From CANNDT01 sp945876205 (lineage in GTDB: Bacteria; Acidobacteriota; Vicinamibacteria; Vicinamibacterales; UBA2999): a stretch of 64,000 nt of DNA. The stretch is from assembly GCA_947503365.1 (NCBI GenBank), contig CANNDT010000005.1, positions 24,843-88,842 of the forward strand. Reading direction: 5' to 3'. Below are positions 9,502 to 18,016 of this stretch, piece by piece. Under the pieces are notes generated by a model that made no database searches, was not told the origin of the DNA, and saw only the letters and a program-made list of their open reading frames with translations. A program made the position numbers and the translations under genes. Every line of letters begins with the position of its first letter. The stretch's first letter is position 1.

Positions 9502-10502
9502 TACATACCGCTTTTCGGCACGGAGACCGTCTCAATCAGACGCGCGATGATGCCGTCGGAGTTGAGATGCTCCGATTCGGCGTAGAAGTTGGTGACGATA
9601 CGGTGACGCAGGATCGGGCCGGCGAGCGCCTGGATATCCTTGACGGCGACGTGGTGGCGGCCGTGCATCAGCGCCCGCGCCTTCGAACCGAGGATCATCG
9701 CCTGCGAGGCGCGCAGGCCGGCGCCCCACTTCACGTACTTGTTGACGACGTCAGGCGCGCCTGGCTGCCCCGGCCGCGATGACGCCACGAGCCGCACGGC
9801 GTAGCGCGCGATCTCGTCGCTGACGATCACCTGCCGCACCACCTGCTGAAACTCGAGGATGTCTGCGCCGCTCAGCACCCGCGAGACATTCGGCTGCTCC
9901 ACACCCGTCGTCGCGGTCACCACCCGCACCTCGTCGTCCTCGGGCAGGTAGGTCATGACGATGTTGAACATGAAGCGATCGAGCTGCGCCTCGGGCAGCG
10001 GATACGTGCCTTCGAGCTCGATCGGGTTCTGTGTCGCGAGCACGAAGAACGGCCGTTCGAGCTGATAGGTGCGGCCGGCCGCCGTGACGTGGTACTCCTG
10101 CATCGCTTCGAGCAGCGCAGCCTGCGTCTTCGGCGGGGTGCGGTTGATCTCGTCGGCCAGGAGGATCTGCGCAAAGATCGGCCCGTGCACGAAGCGCAGC
10201 GCGCGCGTGCCGTGCTGCTCCTCGAGGATCTCCGTGCCGGTAATGTCCGAGGGCATCAGGTCGGGCGTGAACTGGATCCGCTTGAAGCTGAGGTCGAGGA
10301 TGTCGGCGACCGTCTTGATCAGCAGCGTCTTGGCGAGTCCGGGGACGCCGGTGATCAGGCAATGGCCGCCGGTAAACAGCGCCATCAGCACCTGGTCGAC
10401 GACCTCGTCCTGTCCGACGATCACCTTGCGCAGCTCGGTGAGGATCCGTGCACGTCCGTCCTGCACGCGCTCGGCGAAGTTGGTCACGGTGGTGGTGGTC
10501 AC
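9501..10502 (-). CDS. MoxR family AAA+ ATPase
   Basis: A 333-aa AAA+ ATPase with Walker A GVPGLAKT, Walker B LLADEINR followed by the MoxR signature TPPKTQAALLEAM, and sensor FVLATQNP. MoxR ATPases act as chaperones for VWA-containing partners, here DUF58, BatA-like and the other VWA proteins of the operon. The start is the GTG at 10502, five bases after the DUF4159 stop. The reading frame stays open further upstream, but that part overlaps the DUF4159 gene and has no family similarity. No upstream ATG gives a sensible N-terminus. Confidence 0.93.
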   Translation of the reverse strand: MTTTTVTNFAERVQDGRARILTELRKVIVGQDEVVDQVLMALFTGGHCLITGVPGLAKTLLIKTVADILDLSFKRIQFTPDLMPSDITGTEILEEQHGTRALRFVHGPIFAQILLADEINRTPPKTQAALLEAMQEYHVTAAGRTYQLERPFFVLATQNPIELEGTYPLPEAQLDRFMFNIVMTYLPEDDEVRVVTATTGVEQPNVSRVLSGADILEFQQVVRQVIVSDEIARYAVRLVASSRPGQPGAPDVVNKYVKWGAGLRASQAMILGSKARALMHGRHHVAVKDIQALAGPILRHRIVTNFYAESEHLNSDGIIARLIETVSVPKSGM

Positions 10503-10507
10503 GGGGG

Positions 10508-11308
10508 TTAGTGCGTGAGGGTGTAAATGATTTCGTTGATGAACATGCGGTACGAATCTGCGGTGTGCTTGATGTAGCCGGGATACTCCTCGGCGTTTGA
10601 CCACTCCACGCCGTCGCCCATGTCGGTGTTCCAGTTGGCGAGCACCATGGGCCGGCCGCGATCGTCCAGGATCGCCTTCAGGTGCGGCACGAAGCCGCCC
10701 TTCTCCCAGGTGCGTCCGGCGAAGAACGACCCCAGGCCGGGCACCTGCGGATACGCGTTGATGTTGTAGAAGACCGAATAGATTGGATGCGGCGGCGCGA
10801 GGTCGACCGGATCGCGTTCCGGAAAGACCCGCTTCATTTCCTTGGCGAAGTTGTCCCACTCGTACGGGCCGTGGAAATCATCGAACGTCGCCGTGCCGCC
10901 GCGCAGCAGAAACTCCCGCAGGATCGAGACCTCGTTGTCGCGGAGCCGCAGGTTGCCGGGCTCCACCATGTAAATCCAGGCCTGATCCCAGAGCTTCGGA
11001 TCGTCGAGCGTCAGGACGATGGGGTCGTTGACCTGGATGGCGGTCGCCGTCCGCAGGCGACGCGAGAGGTTCTGTTCGGCGGCCGGACCATCGATGGCCC
11101 ACGGCTCACCCCAGTAATCGACGCGATAGCGGCTGTCGACGGTGAACGCGGAATAGCGGATGCGGACGAAGGTCCACTGGAGGCCGGCGAAGCGATCGTC
11201 CTGGAGGACCGGACCCTGGGCGAGGGCCTGTGAGAGGCGCGCCGGCTCGATGAAGAGCGTGACCGCGAGAACACCGGTCAGCACGAGCGAGGCCGCGCGC
11301 AGTTTCAC
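10508..11308 (-). CDS. DUF4159 domain secreted protein
   Basis: A 266-aa protein with an N-terminal signal peptide (LVLTGVLAVTLFIEPARL, cleavage probably after ALAQG). The mature part has DUF4159 features: FVRIRY near the start, the PKLWDQAWIYMVEPG segment and the GGTATFDDFHG motif. The fold is glutamine-amidotransferase-like in related families. DUF4159 genes regularly sit beside MoxR, DUF58 and BatA genes. Here it lies five bases before moxR and overlaps the TPR/peptidase gene by four bases (ATGA). The biochemical role is unknown. Confidence 0.85.
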   Translation of the reverse strand: MKLRAASLVLTGVLAVTLFIEPARLSQALAQGPVLQDDRFAGLQWTFVRIRYSAFTVDSRYRVDYWGEPWAIDGPAAEQNLSRRLRTATAIQVNDPIVLTLDDPKLWDQAWIYMVEPGNLRLRDNEVSILREFLLRGGTATFDDFHGPYEWDNFAKEMKRVFPERDPVDLAPPHPIYSVFYNINAYPQVPGLGSFFAGRTWEKGGFVPHLKAILDDRGRPMVLANWNTDMGDGVEWSNAEEYPGYIKHTADSYRMFINEIIYTLTH

Positions 11309-13881
11309 ACGCCTCCCCCTGGGGAGCGCGGCTGCGCCTCGACAATCTTGAGCAGCAGGTCCTGGGCCCGCTCAAAGGATGGCGCGATCTCGAGCGCGGC
11401 CAGCGCCTGGCGCTTGGCATCGGCGAGCTGGCCGGCCATGAAGTGCGCCTCGGCGAGGTCGAGGTAGGCGGCGGCGCGGTCGGGCGGCGCGCCCGCCAGC
11501 GCCGCACGGAATGCCCGGACGGCGCGGTCGGCGTTGCGCTGCTTGAGCGCGTAGCGCCCCACCATCGACTGCGCTTTCACGTCGAAGGGATCGAGTTGGG
11601 CGACCTGCCGATACACCCCGGCGGTGCGCGCCTCGTCGCCGAGCGGCTCGACCAGGGCGGCGAGCTTGCGCGCGGATTCGACGTCGTTGGAATCGACCTT
11701 GATCAGCGCTTCGAGCGCCTGGATCGCCCGGGTCGTGTCGCCCTTCTCGATCGCAATCGCGGCGATGAAGCCATTCGGATTTGCCGACCCGTTCGCGAGC
11801 GGGATCAGTGTCGAGGCGCGTTCAGCCGCCTGGATCGCGCCTGCCGTATCTCCCGCCTCGCGTAGCGCGTCGGCGAGCTCCATCTGCACCCTGAAGCTGC
11901 CGGGATTCTCGGATGCGAGCGCCTTCAACTGATCGACGGTCGGCATCGGCGGAATCGTCGGCGACTTGAGCGCACGACGCAGGTCCGCGTAATCCTTCTC
12001 GACCTTGGCGTCGAACGATGCCTGAAGCTGGTCGAACGTCGTGTTCAGGGCGGCCTTGATCGCTTCCTCGTCCTCGAGGCCGCGTCCGTAGGCGCGGAGC
12101 AGGTCGCGCAGCTTCGTCTCCCCGTGGACGGCGATGATGTGCTCCACGAGCAGCGACCCCTGGTAGTAGGTGAGGGAGATCAGCTTCGGATCGCTGAATC
12201 CTTCGTTGAGGTCGCGCAGCTTCAGGAGCTTGCCGCCCTCGAGCGCCTGCGCAAAGGGGACTTCCATCTCGCGTCCCCACTCTGGCCGGGCGCGCTTCTC
12301 TTCGAATTGCGAGATGCCTTCGCTCAGCCACCGCGGCATCCGGTTGCTCGACATCTGCAGCGTGATGACGTGCGCCATCTCGTGCCACAACGTCGCTTCC
12401 CAGCTGAACTGGCCCGGCGGCCGCGCCCGCGGTGAATCGAGCGTCACGACCTTTCCGAAGCAGGCGCCGAGCGCTCCGAGGAAACCCGGAAGCCCGAGGG
12501 TGCGGACCGCGAAGTCGTCGTGCTTGGGAAACATCTCGATGAGAATCGGGCCCGTGGGCTTGAAGTCCCACAGCTTCGAGAGCGTCGAGAGCGCCTCCTG
12601 CGCCAGCGGCATCACCGCTTCGCGCATCACCGGCGCTTCGTCCGGATGCAGCCGGACGACCAGGTCGCCCTGGCGCATCGTCTCGAACTTGTCGACCGTG
12701 TCGAGCATCTGCAGCGAGTTGTAGGTGACGAGGTCGTACGGATCCGACTTGAAGGCCGTCTCGAGAGCCTGACGCGCACCCGGTTCGTCGCCGGTGCGCA
12801 GCAGGTGCATGCCGAGATCGCCGTACGCGCGGGTGCTCGCCTTGTCGACCATCAGCGCGCGCCGCGTCAGGTCGACCGCTTCCTCGAACCTGTAGTTGCG
12901 CGCGGCATGATCGCCCGCGACGCGGTAGACCTCGCCGTAGACCGGATTGATCGCCAGGACCTCGGTGACGATCCGTTGAAAGTCGGCGGGTCGCGCTTCG
13001 AGAAACGCCATCGCGCCATCGAGGGCGCGGGCCTCCAGGCTGTTGGGATTAATCTCCAGCGCCTTCTTGATCGACGCCCGCGCATCGTCGCGCTGGCGCT
13101 CGTCGAGCGCGAGCTCGGCGATCAACAGGTGCGCGGGAACGTAGTTGGGATTGGTGCCGAGCGCCTTCTCGAGCGCCTCCTTGGCGACGGGCGGATTTCC
13201 CTCGAGGGTCGCGCGCGCGAGGCCGACACGCGCCGGCACGTAATCGGGGTCCGCACGAAGCGCGTCCTGGTACGACTTGACGGCGTTGGGCCGGTCGTAT
13301 GTTTCGAGGAAGAGGTCCCCCCAGACGGTGTTGACGACCGGGTCGTCCGGGGCGAGACGGTTGGCGCTTCGCAGGTAGCCGTTCGCGTCCTTGAATCGGT
13401 CGGGCTCGTTCAGCAACACGGCGAGGGCCCGGTCCGCCAGACCCAGGCGCGTCAAGTCGAGGGCGGTGGCCTCGGCGCTCCGGTTGATCACGCCTTGAAG
13501 CGTCCGCGTCGCATCAGGACGCCGCCCGAGATAGGACTGCAGCAAGCCAAGCTCGAGCGCCGCGTCGCTGCCCGGTGACGCCGCGGCCGGAGCCACGAGC
13601 ATCATTTCGGCCTCGGCGTACCGCCCGCGGGCCATCGCGGCGCGGGCACGGAGTGCGACCGACCGCGGATCGGTCACCGACCTCAGCAGGGTCTCGACTT
13701 GTTCGTATTGGCCGGCGTTGAACGCACGCGAGGCGGGGTCGGGCGCGGCAGAGGTCGCGGGGGCACGCGTCTGACCGGATGAGACGGTCGTCAGCGATAT
13801 CAGCAGCGCGGCGCAGACCGCCGCAAGCCGTTGAAACGTCAACACAGTAGCCGCGGGGCGATCCAGGTCATCGTCTGCCAT
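11305..13881 (-). CDS. Secreted TPR protein with peptidase MA-like gluzincin domain
   Basis: An 858-aa protein. I chose the ATG at 13881 because it is followed by a plausible signal sequence (LAAVCAALLISLTTVSSG); the upstream in-frame codons look non-coding. The N-terminal half consists of tetratricopeptide-like repeats. At about residue 500 a zinc-peptidase motif appears (LWHEMAHVITLQ) with a downstream WLSEGISQFEE, the HExxH...E arrangement of gluzincins (peptidase MA-like). More TPRs follow to the end. It is probably periplasmic and membrane-associated. It heads the MoxR part of the operon, 10 bases after the methyltransferase gene, and may process or hold partners of the VWA proteins. Confidence 0.85.
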   Translation of the reverse strand: MADDDLDRPAATVLTFQRLAAVCAALLISLTTVSSGQTRAPATSAAPDPASRAFNAGQYEQVETLLRSVTDPRSVALRARAAMARGRYAEAEMMLVAPAAASPGSDAALELGLLQSYLGRRPDATRTLQGVINRSAEATALDLTRLGLADRALAVLLNEPDRFKDANGYLRSANRLAPDDPVVNTVWGDLFLETYDRPNAVKSYQDALRADPDYVPARVGLARATLEGNPPVAKEALEKALGTNPNYVPAHLLIAELALDERQRDDARASIKKALEINPNSLEARALDGAMAFLEARPADFQRIVTEVLAINPVYGEVYRVAGDHAARNYRFEEAVDLTRRALMVDKASTRAYGDLGMHLLRTGDEPGARQALETAFKSDPYDLVTYNSLQMLDTVDKFETMRQGDLVVRLHPDEAPVMREAVMPLAQEALSTLSKLWDFKPTGPILIEMFPKHDDFAVRTLGLPGFLGALGACFGKVVTLDSPRARPPGQFSWEATLWHEMAHVITLQMSSNRMPRWLSEGISQFEEKRARPEWGREMEVPFAQALEGGKLLKLRDLNEGFSDPKLISLTYYQGSLLVEHIIAVHGETKLRDLLRAYGRGLEDEEAIKAALNTTFDQLQASFDAKVEKDYADLRRALKSPTIPPMPTVDQLKALASENPGSFRVQMELADALREAGDTAGAIQAAERASTLIPLANGSANPNGFIAAIAIEKGDTTRAIQALEALIKVDSNDVESARKLAALVEPLGDEARTAGVYRQVAQLDPFDVKAQSMVGRYALKQRNADRAVRAFRAALAGAPPDRAAAYLDLAEAHFMAGQLADAKRQALAALEIAPSFERAQDLLLKIVEAQPRSPGGGV

Positions 13882-13891
13882 ACCTGTTCGG

Positions 13892-14425
13892 TCAGTATAT
13901 GTCACGCGGAGGTCGCTGAAGCGGGTGCCGCAGCGCGCTGTTTTCCACCTTGATGCGGGAGCGAAGCAGCAGGCCAAACACCATCGTCGCGATCGGGCCG
14001 GTCCATCGCGCGCCTACGACAATCGCGAACCCGATCAACTCCCCCACGACAGCCACGTAGTTCGGATGATCCAGAAACGCGTAGGGCCCGGCGGTCACCC
14101 GCGGCGCGCCGGGCGGCACGAGCACGCGGAAGGTCCACCGCTGACCGAGCGATCGAATCGCCCAGACCTTCAGCGCCTTCGCGCCCACGAGCATCACGAT
14201 CCCGAAGACGGTCGACACGCCAGGCCGAGGTCCGAACATCGCGCCCTCGATCGCCATCACGACAAACGCCGCGGGATACGTCCATCGCATCAGCGGATAG
14301 ACGTCATCGCGCGGCTCCACCGCCCCACGCGCTCGCAGCGCGCGTTCGTTGGCGAGTGAATGCCGCTGCTCGACCAGCATCATGACGAGCATCGCCACGA
14401 GCGAGATGACCGCGACGGCTAGCAT
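13892..14425 (-). CDS. Isoprenylcysteine carboxyl methyltransferase-like membrane protein
   Basis: A 177-aa integral membrane protein with about five hydrophobic segments and the ICMT/PEMT-type motif GPYAFLDHPNYVAVVGE, where such enzymes bind S-adenosylmethionine. The ATG at 14425 lies inside the end of the flavoprotein gene (7-base overlap) and opens directly into the first helix. Enzymes of this type, next to a FAD oxidoreductase and a ketosynthase, are seen in alkylresorcinol-like (srsABC) clusters, where the methyltransferase O-methylates a lipid phenol. Here the synthase is FabF-like rather than a type III PKS, so the substrate is open. It is one of three such membrane methyltransferases in the window. 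Confidence 0.7.
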   Translation of the reverse strand: MLAVAVISLVAMLVMMLVEQRHSLANERALRARGAVEPRDDVYPLMRWTYPAAFVVMAIEGAMFGPRPGVSTVFGIVMLVGAKALKVWAIRSLGQRWTFRVLVPPGAPRVTAGPYAFLDHPNYVAVVGELIGFAIVVGARWTGPIATMVFGLLLRSRIKVENSALRHPLQRPPRDIY

Positions 14426-15657
14426 CGGCGGGCCAGATGCACGTCGCCGGCGATGCCGATGAGGAGGCGCACCGGCGCCGACCATCGCGCCGCGACCGCG
14501 GCGGCGACGGCCACACCGCGCGGCGAGGCGACCAGGGATCGCAGCAGGCGGTTGACGCGCCACTTCCCCGAGAACTCCGCCGCGCGCGTGTCGCGCAGGT
14601 GCTCAAAGGCCGGCACGCCGGATGACAGCTCGCGGAGCGCCGCATCGGCGGCCAGCTCTCCGCCCCGAAGGGCGAAGCGCATCCCGTCACCGGTCATCGG
14701 ATCGATGAAGCCGGCCGCGTCGCCGGCAAGCAGCAGGCCCGGACGTCCGGCGTCGCGCGCTTCGACCGCCAGCGGCCCCAGCGTCGTGATGTCTGAGATG
14801 CGCCGCGCGCTCGCGAAGCGGTCGCGCAGGATCGGGTCGCTGGCGATCGCCGCGGCGATCGTCTGCTCGGCGTTCATCGGCTCCGATATCCCGGCGCTGC
14901 GGCGCGGGCTTTCACCAAGGCGGCGCGGGCCTTCACGGCCCGCGATGAGCTCGCGCACCACGCACAGGTTGGTGATACCGCCTGGCAGCGGCGCAACACC
15001 GACGTAGCCGTCCGGACGTATGTGCATCTCGCCGTGATGGCCGACGCCCTTCACATCGGTGAAGTAGGCTCCGAACGCCCATCGCCGCGGCGCGTTCGCA
15101 TACCTGGCGAGTCCCAACGCAAATGCCAGCGTCGAGTGGCGCCCATCGGCAGCAATGACGACGCGCGCCGGCCAGTCTGCCTCGCCGCGAGCCGTCGCCA
15201 CGCGGACGCCTCCAGAGATAGGGGCGCGGACAGCAATGCCCGGGGTGAATTCAGCGCCCGCCGCAATCGCGGCGTCGACCAGCATCGAGTCGAGAGCGCG
15301 CCGGGTCAAGGCGGCGCCGCGAAGATCATCGGGATAGTCGGCCGTGACCAGCGCGTGGCCCGGACCGGTCACCGTCATCCCTCGAATCGGAAGCGACCGG
15401 GCGCGAATGTCGCGACCGAGCGTGCCGTGGCCATCGAGGATCGCGAGCGACCCGGGGTTCAACGTATCGCCGCACAGCTTGTCGCGAGGAAACGAGGCGC
15501 GATCGATGAGATGCACCTTCACGCCGGCGCGCGCGAGCACGAGCGCGGCCATCGCCCCCGCTGGTCCCGCGCCGACGACGAGGGCGTCGTGCGCCGGCGC
15601 ACCGCCCCCTTGGCGAACGGGGCCTGCCGCGCCGAAGCCTTGGCGTAGGCGGGGCAT
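14419..15657 (-). CDS. Geranylgeranyl reductase-family FAD-dependent oxidoreductase
   Basis: A 412-aa flavoprotein with the dinucleotide-binding motif VVGAGPAGAMAA near residue 27 and a second FAD motif, LLLAGDAAGFIDPMTGDGM, near residue 315, both typical of the geranylgeranyl reductase/p-hydroxybenzoate hydroxylase group. It may hydroxylate or reduce a lipid made by the neighbouring ketosynthase. Around 14924-14944 the coding sequence carries a perfect hairpin of the REP-like family found elsewhere, encoding an Arg/Gly/Pro-rich loop (GREGPRRLGESPRRSAG). This suggests an insertion tolerated in frame. The start directly abuts the ketosynthase stop. Confidence 0.82.
   Translation of the reverse strand: MPRLRQGFGAAGPVRQGGGAPAHDALVVGAGPAGAMAALVLARAGVKVHLIDRASFPRDKLCGDTLNPGSLAILDGHGTLGRDIRARSLPIRGMTVTGPGHALVTADYPDDLRGAALTRRALDSMLVDAAIAAGAEFTPGIAVRAPISGGVRVATARGEADWPARVVIAADGRHSTLAFALGLARYANAPRRWAFGAYFTDVKGVGHHGEMHIRPDGYVGVAPLPGGITNLCVVRELIAGREGPRRLGESPRRSAGISEPMNAEQTIAAAIASDPILRDRFASARRISDITTLGPLAVEARDAGRPGLLLAGDAAGFIDPMTGDGMRFALRGGELAADAALRELSSGVPAFEHLRDTRAAEFSGKWRVNRLLRSLVASPRGVAVAAAVAARWSAPVRLLIGIAGDVHLARRC
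14924..14944. repeat. REP-like hairpin inside coding sequence
   Basis: An 8-base stem CGCGGGCC, a loop TTCAC and the perfect complement. It matches the intergenic hairpins at 21644 and 33084 in stem length and loop position. It lies in frame in the flavoprotein gene and adds a basic, Gly/Pro-rich loop. Confidence 0.6.
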
Positions 15658-16929
15658 TTATCGAACGCGTCCCAATATCAGCGCGCTGTTCTTCGATCCG
15701 AATCCCAGGCAGTTGCACAGCGCCGCATCGATGTCGGCAGGGCGCGGGACGTTCGGGATGAAGTCCATGTCGCAGACCGGATCGGGCTCGTCGAGATTGA
15801 TCGTGGGAGGCAGCACGCCCCGGCTGAGCGCCATGGCGGTCGCGACGACACCCGCGGCGCCGCTGGCGCCCTGCGGATGGCCAATCATCGACTTGGTGGA
15901 CGACCCCGGCACCTTGTCGGCGTGATCGCCGAACACGCGGCGCACGCAGCGCGACTCGATCGCGTCGTTCAACTGGGTGGACGTGCCGTGGTAGTTGACG
16001 TAACCGATCTCCTCGGGATGCCGGTGCGCCTTGCTCAGCGCCATGTCGATGCAGCGAACGATCTCCGAGCCGTCAGGATCCATCTGCACGCGGTGGTAGG
16101 CATCGCAGGTCGATCCATAGCCCTCGATGCGCGCATACACCGTGGCGCCGCGCGCGACCGCGCGATCCTCGCGTTCGAGCGTCAGCATCCAGGCGCCTTC
16201 GCCGAGCACGAAGCCGTCGCGGCCGCGATCGAAGGGGCGGGATGCTTCACCGGGACGATCGTTGTAGCCCGTAGAGACCGCGCGCATGCGGGAGAAGCCG
16301 AAGATCATGCCTGGCAGGACGCAGCCGTCGGTGCCGCCCGACAGCAGGACGTCGTACTCGCCAGCGCGGATCATCGCCGCCGCGTACCCGAGCGCGTCGG
16401 TTGAGCTGGTGCATCCGCACGACAGCACGTGGCTGATGCCGCGCAGGCCGAGTGAGATCGAGATCTCGCTCGACACCATCCCGCAGATGCCGACCGCGAT
16501 CGCGTACGGCGTGACGTGCTTGCCGCCCGCCGTGAAAAAGTCCTCGTACTGCTTCTCGCCGATGTCGATGCCGCCGCCGCCGCTGCCGATGATCACGCCG
16601 GCGCCCGGCTCTCCGGCGCGCAACCCCGCGTCTTTCCACGCCTCGCGCGCCGCGATCACGCCAAAGAGCGCCGCGCGGGAGTACCGCCTCGGATCCGCGC
16701 GGCCATCCTGCTCGTCATCACCCTCGAGCAGGGGCGCGTCATCGATCGACACCGGCGGCACCCACCCGGCCACGCGGCACGGGTAGGTCGACACATCGAA
16801 CTGTGTGATGGCTTTGGTGCCGCTGATGCCGCGGCTGATGTGATCCCAGTAGCGCTCGCGTCCCACGCCGAACGGAGAGACCGCGCCGATTCCCGTAATG
16901 ACGACGCCAGGCTGACCGTTCACCGACAT
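15658..16929 (-). CDS. Beta-ketoacyl-ACP synthase (FabF-like)
   Basis: A 423-aa thiolase-fold condensing enzyme. The catalytic triad of KAS I/II is visible: Cys173 in GCTSSTD, His314 in NYHGTSTQLND and His351 in KSMIGHPQGASGA, with VLGEGAWML near residue 245. The length is normal for FabF. It leads a probable operon with the flavoprotein and membrane methyltransferase, with zero spacing to the next gene, which argues for a dedicated lipid or polyketide pathway rather than housekeeping fatty-acid synthesis. No acyl-carrier protein is nearby. The gene is divergent from the methyltransferase at 16951 with only 21 bases between. Confidence 0.88.
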   Translation of the reverse strand: MSVNGQPGVVITGIGAVSPFGVGRERYWDHISRGISGTKAITQFDVSTYPCRVAGWVPPVSIDDAPLLEGDDEQDGRADPRRYSRAALFGVIAAREAWKDAGLRAGEPGAGVIIGSGGGGIDIGEKQYEDFFTAGGKHVTPYAIAVGICGMVSSEISISLGLRGISHVLSCGCTSSTDALGYAAAMIRAGEYDVLLSGGTDGCVLPGMIFGFSRMRAVSTGYNDRPGEASRPFDRGRDGFVLGEGAWMLTLEREDRAVARGATVYARIEGYGSTCDAYHRVQMDPDGSEIVRCIDMALSKAHRHPEEIGYVNYHGTSTQLNDAIESRCVRRVFGDHADKVPGSSTKSMIGHPQGASGAAGVVATAMALSRGVLPPTINLDEPDPVCDMDFIPNVPRPADIDAALCNCLGFGSKNSALILGRVR

Positions 16930-16937
16930 GGGGCCAC

Positions 16938-16943
16938 TATAAT
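16938..16943 (+). promoter_or_regulatory. -10 box, leaderless start of 16951
   Basis: A perfect TATAAT lies seven bases before the GTG start of the methyltransferase, so transcription would begin at or next to the start codon. The whole divergent spacer is 21 bases, leaving no room for a Shine-Dalgarno sequence. Confidence 0.5.
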
Positions 16944-16950
16944 ACCGACC

Positions 16951-17670
16951 GTGTTCGTGACCGCCGGCTTGCCGCGAACCGTATCCCGCCTGGTCGCATG
17001 GTCAGGCGCAGTGTTGTTCGTCTTCTCTCTCGCCTACTTTCTCTTCTCGTACGTCGTGACATTCGGCATCGTCGTGAGTGAGGGCCCTTCTGCCGGACCA
17101 GTGGCGTGGAACGTCGTGCTGTTTACCGCCTTCGCGATGCACCACAGCGTGTGTGCGCGCGAGCCGGTGCGCGAATGGATCGCGAGGACGTTGCCGCCGC
17201 AGCTCGAGCGCTCGTTCTACGTCTGGGTGGCGAGCGTGCTCTTCATCGCGACGTGCGCCTTCTGGCAGCCGGTGCCAGGTGTGGCATGGACGGTCGACGG
17301 CGCGGCGCTGTGGGCGCTCCGCATCCTGCAGGCGATCGGGGTGTGGCTGTCGATCCAGTCAGCCGCGATGATCGGCGTGCTGGATCTGGCGGGGGTGCGC
17401 CAGGCCGAACAACGCCCGGCGCGGGCGATGGACTTCACGACCGGCGGGCCGTACGGGTATGTCCGGCATCCGATCTACAGCGGATGGCTGCTCATCGTGC
17501 TGGCCGCATCGCCTATGACGATGACCCGGCTGGTGTTTGCGCTGGTGAGCTGCGCCTACCTGGTCGCCGCCATCCCCTTCGAGGAGCGCTCGCTGCGCGA
17601 GGCCTCGTCAGGCGGCTACCAGCGCTACATGGCGCAGGTGCGCTGGAAGGTGATTCCGGGACTCTACTGA
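16951..17670 (+). CDS. Membrane methyltransferase, NnrU/ICMT-like
   Basis: A 239-aa polytopic membrane protein with about six hydrophobic helices and the C-terminal signature GPYGYVRHPIYSGWLL of the PEMT/ICMT superfamily, which binds S-adenosylmethionine. The frame is open far upstream, but that part is antisense to the ketosynthase. The GTG at 16951 follows a TATAAT box by seven bases and precedes the first helix (LVAWSGAVLFVFSLAYFLF). A second GTG six bases on is possible. The substrate is unknown. Confidence 0.78.
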   Translation: MFVTAGLPRTVSRLVAWSGAVLFVFSLAYFLFSYVVTFGIVVSEGPSAGPVAWNVVLFTAFAMHHSVCAREPVREWIARTLPPQLERSFYVWVASVLFIATCAFWQPVPGVAWTVDGAALWALRILQAIGVWLSIQSAAMIGVLDLAGVRQAEQRPARAMDFTTGGPYGYVRHPIYSGWLLIVLAASPMTMTRLVFALVSCAYLVAAIPFEERSLREASSGGYQRYMAQVRWKVIPGLY

Positions 17671-17976
17671 CTACTCGTCGTAGTCTTCCTTCGGCAGCCC
17701 TTCCAGTTCTTCGAGGAACACGATATTGCGGTGGGACGGGATTTCGAAGCGCTTCCCGCAGGTTTTGCAGGTCACGTCTTCGTCCACCCGCACCAGGTAG
17801 TCCTTCACCTTGTCGAACATGGCCCGATCGCGGGCGTCGGCACCGGGGGGCACCTGCCCTTTCTTGGTCCGCCGTATCCATCGAATGGTGTAATCGTTGG
17901 TGCGGCGGCACCGGGGGCACTGGAAACTCGCCGGGCGCTGCTCGGGTTTTTCGGTAAAGAACTGTCGTTCATCCAC
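17671..17976 (-). CDS. Small zinc-ribbon protein
   Basis: A protein of about 101 aa with two CxxC knuckles, FQCPRC and VTCKTC, about 55 residues apart, suggesting one structural zinc site. It ends in an acidic tail (LPKEDYDE). There is no in-frame ATG before the first knuckle. The GTG at 17976 (VDERQFF) is the most likely start and another GTG lies at 17991. The gene is convergent with the methyltransferase (stops adjacent) and divergent from lon. I do not recognise a named family; a nucleic-acid- or protein-binding role is a guess. Confidence 0.7.
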   Translation of the reverse strand: MDERQFFTEKPEQRPASFQCPRCRRTNDYTIRWIRRTKKGQVPPGADARDRAMFDKVKDYLVRVDEDVTCKTCGKRFEIPSHRNIVFLEELEGLPKEDYDE

Positions 17977-18016
17977 ACGCGCAGCGTACACCAAGCTGAT
18001 AAACTGTCCCTGCCTG

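Noticed and set aside
12520..13578. Long open frame antisense to the TPR/peptidase gene
   Set aside because: A product of high G+C codon bias; its residues are Arg/Val/Gly-rich with no domain, while the sense frame has clear TPR and HExxH motifs.
15000..15660. Possible second lipid gene on the + strand antisense to the flavoprotein
   Set aside because: Composition is Arg/Ala-rich without motifs; the sense frame has both FAD motifs.
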